The notes below the pieces were generated by a model. The model saw nothing but the letters and a program-made list of their open reading frames with translations. It made no database searches and was not told the origin of the DNA. From positions 1-5,515 of the forward strand of contig JACPGA010000003.1 of the NCBI GenBank assembly GCA_016182705.1: a stretch of 5,515 nucleotides of DNA. Direction: 5' to 3'. Position 1 is the first letter of the stretch, and each line of letters opens with the position of its first letter. Below, piece by piece: positions 1 to 5,515 of the stretch. Source of the DNA: Deltaproteobacteria bacterium. GTDB lineage: Bacteria > Desulfobacterota > GWC2-55-46. The position numbers and the translations under genes were made by a program.

Positions 1-57
1 GAGTTGAACAAAATCGAAGCCAGAGCCGGAACCGCGTCCGCGAGAGGAGAGGTATGA
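1..57 (+). CDS. C-terminal end of an upstream gene (partial)
   Basis: Frame 1 is open from the window edge to a TGA at 55-57 and would encode 18 residues beginning ELNKIEARAG and ending RGEV. The stop overlaps an ATG at 54-56, the ATGA arrangement common inside operons, and a purine-rich GAGAGGAGAGG lies just before it. Frame 2 is closed at once by a TGA. Frame 3 is also open here, so the reading frame is not proven. The fragment is too short to assign a family or function. If real, the gene lies 39 bases before the lytic transglycosylase and could be co-transcribed with it. Confidence 0.4.
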   Translation, partial: ELNKIEARAGTASARGEV

Positions 58-96
58 AGCCGGATAAAAAAACAGATCACCTGGAGATGAACGCCT

Positions 97-723
97 ATGG
101 AGAAAGCGCGCCGTCCGAGCTTCATAGACTCAGCAGCCGTCCAGGGGCGATTACAAAAGGGAGCCGCCCTGCTGCTCATTCTGCTTGCCGCCTTATTCGT
201 TCTGCCGGGGTCAGGGCGCAGCTTTACGAAGATAAAGAACACGGTGATGAGCGTTGTTTCAGGAGAGGACATCGTTGAGCTGGGCAGGCGTGAGATAGAA
301 AAAAGCCTTGAGGCAAGGCGTTACTGGGGGGGCATGGTCGCGGCAATAAACCCTTCCCTTACAAGCTTTGAGGTGAACGAGATAGGGCGGGCCATCGTGA
401 GATACAGCAGCCAGTACGACTTGCCGCCCCGGCTCCTGGTGGCTATCATCATGGTCGAATCGAGCGGCAGGGTCTTTGCCGTAAGCCCGAAAGGGGCCCA
501 GGGCCTCATGCAGGTGATGCCGTTCTGGAAGGGCGAGCTGGGCATCAAGGGGACTCTTTTTGATATAGATAACAACATAAGAGCCGGCGCGCACATCCTC
601 GCGGAAAATATCAGGGGCCGCGGGTTCGAGGAGGGAATAGCACTGTATTACCGCGGGAACCTTCCTGTAAGCGGGGCGGGTTATCTCGGAAAGGTGCAAA
701 AGGCCATGCAGGCCATCAGCTGA
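97..723 (+). CDS. Membrane-anchored lytic transglycosylase, SLT domain
   Basis: A 208-residue protein predicted to cleave the MurNAc-GlcNAc bond of peptidoglycan, leaving 1,6-anhydro-MurNAc, on the periplasmic side of the inner membrane. A basic N-terminus is followed by a hydrophobic segment at about residues 22-38 (GAALLLILLAALFVLPG), read as an uncleaved anchor or signal peptide; there is no clear lipobox Cys. The SLT (Slt70-like) domain spans about 98-205. The catalytic Glu is probably E121 in the MVESSGR motif, followed by SPKGAQGLMQVMP at 130-142. The third family motif, usually like AYNAG, is here YYRGN (184-188), followed by GYLGKVQKAM. The start at 97 keeps the membrane segment and has GGAG at 83-86, ten bases upstream. 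The protein is short for a transglycosylase: a catalytic domain plus anchor with no cell-wall-binding module. Family assignment is firm; the physiological role (remodelling, secretion system or recycling) cannot be told. Confidence 0.9.
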   Translation: MEKARRPSFIDSAAVQGRLQKGAALLLILLAALFVLPGSGRSFTKIKNTVMSVVSGEDIVELGRREIEKSLEARRYWGGMVAAINPSLTSFEVNEIGRAIVRYSSQYDLPPRLLVAIIMVESSGRVFAVSPKGAQGLMQVMPFWKGELGIKGTLFDIDNNIRAGAHILAENIRGRGFEEGIALYYRGNLPVSGAGYLGKVQKAMQAIS

Positions 724-737
724 CCGCTTGATTTCAT

Positions 738-766
738 TTGCCACCTGAAGCCCCGTATTATATTAT
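738..766 (+). promoter_or_regulatory. Predicted sigma70-type promoter for the 104-residue gene
   Basis: A -35 box TTGCCA (738-743, five of six consensus bases) and a -10 box TATTAT (761-766, five of six) are separated by exactly 17 bases. A perfect TATAAT at 764-769 overlaps the -10, but would need a 20-base spacer from the same -35. Transcription would begin near 773, giving a leader of about 27 bases that carries AAGGAG (789-794) five bases before the ATG at 800. This is a prediction from consensus only. Confidence 0.65.
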
Positions 767-799
767 AATAGGATAGAAAACAGGGGAAAAGGAGCGGGA

Positions 800-1114
800 A
801 TGAAAATCAAGATTCAGGTCGGCCAGCCCAAGGGTTTTGACGCCGGGGACGGCACGAATGTTTTTATCGCTTCCGTCGTGGAAGGCCTCAGCGGTTCCAG
901 GGAGGTCGACGCGCTTGCAAGGGCCGCCGATGTTCTGACAGGCACCAAGACCACGGAAAAGCTCACTGAGCACTGGCTGGTATTAAGCTGCTCTCCGATA
1001 AAATATATGGACAGCGTCCTTTCAAGCATCCTTCTGATACCAAAAGCGGCCCAGAACGACGGTATCGAGATAGGCGGCATGTTTGTCGCCAACGCCGAGA
1101 TGGTCAAAGAGTAG
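800..1114 (+). CDS. Hypothetical protein, 104 residues, family not recognised
   Basis: I do not recognise this protein. It has no signal peptide, membrane helix or metal-binding Cys/His cluster, so it is probably cytoplasmic. The N-terminus looks like a short beta strand (MKIKIQVGQ). A mixed alpha/beta body follows, with an amphipathic helix-like segment around 32-45 (SREVDALARAADVL) and a hydrophobic stretch around 74-80 (VLSSILL). The single Cys is in LSCSP (63-67). The start is well supported: AAGGAG lies five bases upstream and a good promoter lies just before that. The terminator at 1143-1168 follows the stop by about 28 bases, so the gene is probably monocistronic. A same-length antisense frame over this region (814-1128) has neither a promoter nor a ribosome-binding site of this quality. 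That a gene is present is likely; its function is unknown. Confidence 0.8.
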   Translation: MKIKIQVGQPKGFDAGDGTNVFIASVVEGLSGSREVDALARAADVLTGTKTTEKLTEHWLVLSCSPIKYMDSVLSSILLIPKAAQNDGIEIGGMFVANAEMVKE

Positions 1115-1142
1115 GACCGGTCAGGCAATCACTGTCCAGGCG

Positions 1143-1168
1143 GGCGGGCTTTATGCCCGCCTTTTTTT
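1143..1168 (+). terminator. Rho-independent terminator after the 104-residue gene
   Basis: A perfect 7-bp GC stem (GGCGGGC at 1143-1149 paired with GCCCGCC at 1155-1161) encloses a 5-base loop TTTAT and is followed directly by seven T residues (1162-1168). The left arm lies in a GGCGGGCGGGC tract, so the stem could also form in a shifted register. The opposite strand has no T-run after the hairpin, so it acts in the + direction only. It separates the 104-residue gene from the operon starting at 1376. Confidence 0.92.
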
Positions 1169-1179
1169 ATTTCATGACT

Positions 1180-1195
1180 TGTGATTCATGTCACG
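1180..1195. promoter_or_regulatory. CRP/FNR-family-like operator palindrome
   Basis: The sequence reads TGTGA, six bases, then TCACG, matching the TGTGA-N6-TCACA half-site pattern of the CRP/FNR superfamily at nine of ten positions. The preceding base makes the left half TTGTGA. It lies in the non-coding gap between a terminator and the first gene of the next operon, where an operator is expected. A weak -10-like TAATAT at 1218-1223 would put the start near 1230 and the palindrome centre (1187.5) near -42, the position of a class II activator site. No regulator gene is in the window, so which protein binds is unknown and a chance match is possible. Confidence 0.4.
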
Positions 1196-1294
1196 GTCTG
1201 GGTAAACATTTTCTGATTAATATGCTGGCTGGTTGCGTTATTTTTTAACATCATAAGATGAACTGACGGTATGAGAAGTAAATCAAGGTAAGAA

Positions 1295-1316
1295 ACAGGC
1301 CGGTCTTCCGGCCTGT
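1295..1316. repeat. Perfect 9-bp inverted repeat (leader hairpin)
   Basis: ACAGGCCGG (1295-1303) and CCGGCCTGT (1308-1316) form a perfect GC-rich stem around a TCTT loop. Pairing extends to GAA (1292-1294) with TTC (1318-1320) across one bulged G at 1317. On the + strand no T-run follows, so it does not look like an ordinary intrinsic terminator. On the - strand it is followed by a weakly T-rich TTTCTTA. It ends 55 bases before the start codon at 1376 and would lie in the operon's leader transcript if the promoter is further upstream. Possible roles are mRNA stabilisation, attenuation or a protein-binding site; the sequence does not decide. Confidence 0.6.
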
Positions 1317-1375
1317 GTTCAATTTCCTGTAAGTGGCAAAATCCCTGTTTTTTGGTAATACGCTGAGGCGCATAG

Positions 1376-2917
1376 ATGAAAGTCCACTTCAACAGGCACA
1401 GGGTTTTCCTGGCGATTTTCGCCCTGACCCTGATACTTCCTCTCGGCATAATGGCGTACAAGCTGACCGCGCTGGACTACGCGATAGCCGGCCTCATGCC
1501 CGCGGTGAGCTACAGGGTCGAGCTCAGCATGCAGGTCCACGGCCATGGCGATGACGTCAGCGTCTCCACCTACCTTCCAAAGTCTGACAACCGCCAGATA
1601 ATAACCGAAGAGGAAAACTCGTCAGGCCCCTTTACCTTCGCTCTTCAGTCTGGCATCGAGAACCGCCAGGCCTCCTGGAACGCCGACGCAGTAAGCGGAG
1701 AGCATAATATCCGCTATAGCTTCTCAGTGCAGGCTGACCACTTGAAATTCATCATACCTCCTGACCTGCCCATCCCTTCCGTTTCGGACGCCAGCATGGC
1801 CGAGTATTTGAGGGAAGAGCAGGGCATACAGTTAAACGACCCGATAATAGAAGATACCCTCAACACCATACTCCCGGACAGGAATGTGCCGCTCCTTGCC
1901 GCGCTTACCGCCGTTCACGGCTTTCTCCAGAACAAAATGGAGAGCCGGAATTTTTCCGGCTATACGGACGCGGTGACTGCCCTCAGGCTCGGTGAGGCAA
2001 GCTGCAACGGGAAGAGCAGGGCCATGGTGGCGATGCTGCGCAAACTGAACGTGCCTGCCCGCCTCGTGGGCGGTCTCATATTGGAGCAGGGCAGCAAGAG
2101 GGTAGGCCACCAGTGGGCCGAAGCGTTTATCAACGGCCACTGGGTGCCATTCGATGCCCTCAATAACCATTTCGCCGAGCTGCCGTCGAACTATCTTACG
2201 CTTTATTACGGCGACCAATCGCTCTTCAAGCATACCACCAACGTCAACTTCAAATACTTCTTCAAGATAACGAAAAGGCTCGTGCCCAAGCGCGAAGCGC
2301 AGGAGGCCATGGGCTCATCGGTCCTCAATATCTTCAACATCTATTCGGTCTTCGAGAGGATAGGCGTCTCTCAGAACCTTGTGAAGATAATGCTCATGAT
2401 ACCGATCGGCGCCCTTGTAACGGTCGTTTTCAGGAACGTCATAGGCCTTGAGACCTTCGGCACGTTCCTTCCGGCGCTCATCGCCGCTGCCGCCAGGGAG
2501 ACAGGGCTCATATGGGGCATCATCGGCTTCGTGCTAGTGATAGTGGTCTCCGCGCTGGCAAGGAAGATGCTCGACTGGATGCATCTGCTCCATTCGCCGA
2601 AGATGGCCATCATGCTTACCCTCGTGGTCGTCTTCATGCTCCCGATAACTGTCACTGGAATAACCGCGGAGCGCTTCGCCATCATGGAAACCGAGCAGGG
2701 CATAGGAAAGGCAGCGAAGATAACGGCGGCGACAGTCGTGGTTATAGCGGCCTGCTACACAGTCATGGACTCGCTCTTCCTGCAGAGCATGTTCCTTGCC
2801 TTCCCGGAACTTCTGCTGGTCGTAGTGGCGCTTAACATGTGGCTCGGCAAATGGATAGGCATACGCTTGATGGAGTTCATAAGGTTCCGCAAGCTCATCT
2901 TCAGGCAGGGCGCATGA
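1376..2917 (+). CDS. Transglutaminase-like/7TM membrane protein, UUP1 family
   Basis: A 513-residue inner-membrane protein, first gene of a tight operon. Helix 1 is at about residues 10-28. A large, presumably periplasmic region covers about 29-330. A polytopic C-terminal domain has hydrophobic segments at about 336-356, 361-373, 377-395, 409-428, 446-464 and 467-491, so roughly seven helices in all. This is the architecture called inactive transglutaminase fused to seven transmembrane helices. The transglutaminase core lies at about 180-265, with GEASCNGKSRAMVAMLRKL around C210, then HQWAEAF with H245, and HWVPFDA with D260. These match the Cys, His and Asp of the transglutaminase triad, so the core looks intact rather than decayed. 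The start has GAGG at 1365-1368, seven bases upstream. The stop overlaps the next gene by four bases (ATGA), implying translational coupling. It belongs with ATP-grasp amide ligases in conserved neighbourhoods; substrate and reaction are unknown. Confidence 0.88.
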   Translation: MKVHFNRHRVFLAIFALTLILPLGIMAYKLTALDYAIAGLMPAVSYRVELSMQVHGHGDDVSVSTYLPKSDNRQIITEEENSSGPFTFALQSGIENRQASWNADAVSGEHNIRYSFSVQADHLKFIIPPDLPIPSVSDASMAEYLREEQGIQLNDPIIEDTLNTILPDRNVPLLAALTAVHGFLQNKMESRNFSGYTDAVTALRLGEASCNGKSRAMVAMLRKLNVPARLVGGLILEQGSKRVGHQWAEAFINGHWVPFDALNNHFAELPSNYLTLYYGDQSLFKHTTNVNFKYFFKITKRLVPKREAQEAMGSSVLNIFNIYSVFERIGVSQNLVKIMLMIPIGALVTVVFRNVIGLETFGTFLPALIAAAARETGLIWGIIGFVLVIVVSALARKMLDWMHLLHSPKMAIMLTLVVVFMLPITVTGITAERFAIMETEQGIGKAAKITAATVVVIAACYTVMDSLFLQSMFLAFPELLLVVVALNMWLGKWIGIRLMEFIRFRKLIFRQGA

Positions 2918-3819
2918 AAAACCCTTTCAGCATGATCTCGAACTGGATTTCCGCCAGGGAGAACTCCGCCAGGGTGCTCGGCATGAACGAGCGGAACCTC
3001 CACTATATATACGTCCACAACGACAGGAAGCATTTCAGGCTGGCTGACCACAAGCTTCTGACAAAGGACATCTTGAGGAAGGCCGGGGTGCCTGTGCCGG
3101 AGACTTACAAGGTGTACGGCTCGTTTTACGAGCTTGGCAGCCTGGAAAACGACCTTTCTCAATACCGGGACTTTGTCATAAAACCGGCGCAGGGCAGCGG
3201 GGGAGACGGCATCATAGTCGTGGCGGAAAGGAAAGGGCAGGACTGGACAGGCATAAGCGGAAAGCGATACTCGGTTTTTGACTTCAAGAAACACATCTCT
3301 GACATCATATTCGGCGTCTACTCCTTCGACCTTAACGACCAGGCCGTAATAGAGGAGCGAGTCGTCCAGAACTCCTGGATGAGCGCTTTGAGCCCGCTGG
3401 GGCTGGCGGACATACGGGTGATACTCTGCATGGAAGAGCCTGTGATGTCGATGACGCGGATACCGACGAAGGCCTCGAACGGCAAGGCCAACCTGCACCA
3501 GGGCGCCATAGGCGTGGGCATAGACATAGAAAGCGGCATGACCACGCACGCCATCCACGCGGATAATCCAGTGTCAGTCCACCCTGACACCGGGGACCAG
3601 GTACTCGGTCTCAAGATACCGCACTGGGATAAGGTCATTGACGCGAGCCGCGCCATAGCCCGCGCCGTGCCTTTAAAATATCTCGGGGTCGATATCGCGC
3701 TTACCGAGGACGGGGTCGTGGTCCTGGAGATAAACGTGCGTCCCGGTCTTCAGATACAGAACGCGAACATGAGGGGCCTGAGGGCTGCGCTTCTGCGGGA
3801 AGGCGGTCCTGATGCCTGA
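2914..3819 (+). CDS. ATP-grasp ligase, alpha-L-glutamate ligase-like
   Basis: A 301-residue soluble enzyme of the ATP-grasp superfamily, related to RimK-like glutamate ligases. Such enzymes use ATP to activate a carboxylate as an acyl phosphate and join it to an amine. Visible motifs are the nucleotide-binding Lys K90 followed by the Gly-rich loop PAQGSGGDG (91-99), a hinge-like AVIEERV, ADIRVI, SNGKANLHQGAIGVGID, and the metal-binding end LGVDIAL (D260) with LEINVRPG (E272, N274). All key positions appear present. There is no signal peptide or membrane helix, so it acts in the cytoplasm. The start at 2914 overlaps the previous stop by four bases; an upstream in-frame ATG at 2839 lies deep inside the membrane-protein gene and is rejected. 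It is the standard partner of the transglutaminase/7TM protein, which suggests both act on one envelope-linked or exported substrate. Substrate specificity cannot be read from the sequence. Confidence 0.88.
   Translation: MKNPFSMISNWISARENSARVLGMNERNLHYIYVHNDRKHFRLADHKLLTKDILRKAGVPVPETYKVYGSFYELGSLENDLSQYRDFVIKPAQGSGGDGIIVVAERKGQDWTGISGKRYSVFDFKKHISDIIFGVYSFDLNDQAVIEERVVQNSWMSALSPLGLADIRVILCMEEPVMSMTRIPTKASNGKANLHQGAIGVGIDIESGMTTHAIHADNPVSVHPDTGDQVLGLKIPHWDKVIDASRAIARAVPLKYLGVDIALTEDGVVVLEINVRPGLQIQNANMRGLRAALLREGGPDA
3799..3803 (+). promoter_or_regulatory. Ribosome-binding site deciding the TPR gene start
   Basis: GAAGG at 3799-3803 sits eight bases before the ATG at 3812, inside the end of the ATP-grasp gene. 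A second in-frame ATG at 3824 has no comparable site, only TGAG close upstream. The upstream ATG is therefore preferred, adding MPEN before MKKV and overlapping the previous gene by eight bases. Confidence 0.6.
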
Positions 3820-5515
3820 GAACATGAAAAAGGTACAGATCCTGAGGGAAAGCTTCATACCAGCCACCATCGTGATGGCCCTCCTGTTCCTCGCGGTCTT
3901 CTTCGTGGAGATAAAGGTCAAGATGGACGCGGAAAAGGTAGTCGTCGTTGAGATAGAAAGCTCCGCCGGGACTACGGCCGTAATATTAGAGGAAGACCCT
4001 GACGATGAATTGAGGGTAGTCGCGGCCTCTGGTGGCGGCGTTGACCAGCCAGCGGCTGGGCCGCTTAAAGCTCTTGCCGTCGCCCAAACCCGTTCCAGCG
4101 CTCCAATGGCCTCTGCGGCAGGCTCCAACGCCTCCGGGATAGAGGCTGAGGCCGCGGCTTACTATAAAAGCGGCAAGCTGGAGCTGGCCCTTGATGCTTA
4201 TGACCGCCTGATCAAGGCCGGAGGCGCCGGGGCAGGCGCGTACTTCGAGCGCGCTGTAATACTTTCAAGCCTCGGCAGGCAGGATGAAGCAGTAAGGGAT
4301 TATCGCGCGGCGCTCAGCGTCAACTCCCATCATTACGAGGCTAACTACAACCTGGGCGTCGTACTGCTGAGGATGAAGGACGTTTACGGCGCGGCCGCCG
4401 CGTTCAGGGCTGCGGCTGACTCGACTGGAGGCCCCAGAAAGGCGAACGCCCTTTACAAGATGGGGGCGGCCTACATGAAGCTTGGCGCAGGGAAGCATGA
4501 GCTTGCCAGGGAGGCCTTTGAACAGGCCATAAGGGCTCAGCCTGACAACATACCCGCGAGGCTCAAGCTCGCGGAGATGGAGCCTGACACGACGGAAGGG
4601 TACGAGCGGGCCATCGAAGGGTTTGAGAAGGCCTTGCGGCTCAAGCCAAACTACGCGCCGATATATTTCAGCATGGCGGCTTTCCAGAGCTCGCGTGGAA
4701 GGGTAAGGCAGGCGATAACATCCTACTCCAACGCGGTAAAATTCAACCCCGAGCTCCTGGAGGCAAGGCACAGGCTGGGAGCGCTGCTGCTTTCAGAAAG
4801 GCGCTGGTCAGAAGCCAGGGAGCAGTTCGAGCTGGCCGTGAAAAAAGACCCTGATGACGCGAAGAGCCGTTTTTACCTCGGCAGGGCGGCTTTAGGTGAA
4901 AAGAATTTCAAGGCTGCCATGGAAGAGTTTCAGAAGGCCGTGAGCCTCAGCGGCGGCGCCTACCCTGAAGCCCATATGAACATGGGGCGCGCTTACAGCG
5001 CGATGAATGACCTTCCCAGGGCCATCCAGGCTTACCAGGACGCCCTCAAGACAAGGCAGGATTATCACGAGGCCTGGTACAACCTCGGGCTTGTCCACCT
5101 CCGCCAGAAAAGGGAGGAAGACGCGATACAGGCGTTCAAGGCCGCCGTGGAGCATTCGCCATCTTTTCAGAACGCGTGGTTCAACCTCGGAGTCGCGTAC
5201 GCAAGGATCGGCAATGAGGCGGAGTCGATAAAAGCTTACAAAAAAGTCATTGAAATAAGCCCGGAGCACAAACAGGCCAGGCTCAACCTCGCGGTAAGAT
5301 ACGCCCGGGCTGACCAGCTGCCGGAAGCGATACGCCAATACAAAGAAGTGCTCGAGCAGGACGAGAGTTATTCCTCGGCCTGGCTCAATCTCGGCATCGC
5401 TTATTACAAGTCAGGCGACAACACGGCTGCGGCAGAGGCGCTTGGCAGGGCCATTGCGCTCGAACCTCACGAGTTGAAGGCAAGGTTGTACATGGCGAAG
5501 GTCAAACTCGCGTTA
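3812..5515 (+). CDS. Membrane-anchored TPR-repeat protein (3' end beyond window)
   Basis: The frame is open from ATG 3812 to the window edge: 568 residues without a stop, so the gene is partial. A short cytoplasmic N-terminus precedes one hydrophobic helix at about 16-34 (IPATIVMALLFLAVFFVEI). A low-complexity Ala/Gly/Ser/Pro linker runs to about 108. From 109 on, near-uniform 34-residue TPR units follow one another: 109-142, 143-176, 177-210, 211-248, 249-283, 284-317, 318-351, 352-386, 387-420, 421-454, 455-488, 489-522 and 523-556, with a fourteenth begun. Later units are textbook TPRs (AWYNLGLVHL, AWFNLGVAYA, AWLNLGIAYY); those at 211-283 carry insertions. The basic N-terminus suggests the repeats face the periplasm. 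TPR arrays are protein-binding scaffolds, so it may hold substrates or partners of the two preceding proteins. It overlaps the ATP-grasp gene by eight bases. What follows the repeats is unseen. Confidence 0.9.
   Translation, partial: MPENMKKVQILRESFIPATIVMALLFLAVFFVEIKVKMDAEKVVVVEIESSAGTTAVILEEDPDDELRVVAASGGGVDQPAAGPLKALAVAQTRSSAPMASAAGSNASGIEAEAAAYYKSGKLELALDAYDRLIKAGGAGAGAYFERAVILSSLGRQDEAVRDYRAALSVNSHHYEANYNLGVVLLRMKDVYGAAAAFRAAADSTGGPRKANALYKMGAAYMKLGAGKHELAREAFEQAIRAQPDNIPARLKLAEMEPDTTEGYERAIEGFEKALRLKPNYAPIYFSMAAFQSSRGRVRQAITSYSNAVKFNPELLEARHRLGALLLSERRWSEAREQFELAVKKDPDDAKSRFYLGRAALGEKNFKAAMEEFQKAVSLSGGAYPEAHMNMGRAYSAMNDLPRAIQAYQDALKTRQDYHEAWYNLGLVHLRQKREEDAIQAFKAAVEHSPSFQNAWFNLGVAYARIGNEAESIKAYKKVIEISPEHKQARLNLAVRYARADQLPEAIRQYKEVLEQDESYSSAWLNLGIAYYKSGDNTAAAEALGRAIALEPHELKARLYMAKVKLAL

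Noticed and set aside
54..278. A 74-codon + frame starting at a well-placed ATG.
   Set aside because: Most of it overlaps the transglycosylase in another frame. Its product is rich in Arg, Ser and His with no domain, as expected of a shadow frame. Only its start region is kept, as a finding.
814..1128. An antisense frame of the same length as the 104-residue gene.
   Set aside because: The + strand gene has promoter, ribosome-binding site and terminator in order; the antisense frame has none of these.
1233..1259. A possible promoter TTGCGT with TAAGAT (1254-1259).
   Set aside because: The spacer is only 15 bases and the -10 matches four of six positions; the boxes are too poor to annotate.
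1115..1375. Search for a tRNA, riboswitch or CRISPR repeat in the largest gap.
   Set aside because: I saw only the terminator, the palindrome and the hairpin. There is no cloverleaf, no repeated unit and no riboswitch core that I recognise.
1186..1546. Antisense frames over the intergenic gap and the start of the membrane-protein gene (1186-1461 and 1319-1546).
   Set aside because: They run through the palindrome and hairpin region and into a firmly supported + strand gene. The products have no recognisable features.
2755..3558. A 267-codon antisense frame across the membrane-protein and ATP-grasp genes.
   Set aside because: It covers two well-supported genes, its product is an unnatural His/Arg/Val/Tyr-rich sequence without domains, and it has no promoter or ribosome-binding site. 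It is a shadow of a GC-rich coding strand.
4265..5338. Antisense frames beneath the TPR gene (4265-4771, 4892-5338).
   Set aside because: The + strand carries an uninterrupted series of 34-residue TPR units that explains the region fully.
3812..5515. The repeated 34-codon pattern considered as a DNA tandem repeat.
   Set aside because: The periodicity is at protein level; the nucleotide units are too diverged to be a recent tandem duplication.

Overview
The window looks like ordinary chromosomal DNA of a Gram-negative bacterium. It is moderately GC-rich, all genes lie on the + strand, and AGG (Arg) and ATA (Ile) codons are frequent. Envelope proteins dominate: a membrane-anchored lytic transglycosylase, a periplasmic transglutaminase-like domain fused to a helical membrane domain, and a membrane-anchored TPR protein. 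The gene set and codon style would suit Desulfobacterota, Nitrospirota or relatives. That placement is an impression; no marker gene is present to fix it.

Layout. Bases 1-57 probably hold the last codons of an upstream gene. Bases 97-723 encode a small SLT-type lytic transglycosylase. After a 76-base gap with a good sigma70-type promoter, 800-1114 encodes a 104-residue protein I do not recognise. A clear intrinsic terminator follows at 1143-1168, so this gene appears to be a self-contained unit. The 261-base gap 1115-1375 also holds a CRP/FNR-like palindrome (1180-1195) and a strong hairpin without a T-run (1295-1316). It is the natural place for the control region of the next operon.

That operon runs from 1376 off the right edge, as three genes joined by short overlaps of 4 and 8 bases. 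The first is a 513-residue transglutaminase-like/7TM membrane protein of the UUP1 type. The second is a 301-residue ATP-grasp enzyme related to RimK-like alpha-L-glutamate ligases. The third is a membrane-anchored protein with at least 13 TPR repeats, still open after 568 residues at the window end. The first two form a known conserved pair, predicted from gene neighbourhood and domain analysis to take part in ATP-dependent amide/peptide ligation at the envelope; the substrate is unknown to me. In the usual arrangement a RimK-linked protease accompanies them, but none is seen here and the third position is taken by the TPR protein.

The point most worth a second look is that the transglutaminase core, in a family usually described as inactive, here shows a Cys-His-Asp triad in the right order and spacing (C210, H245, D260). 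This copy may therefore be catalytically competent.
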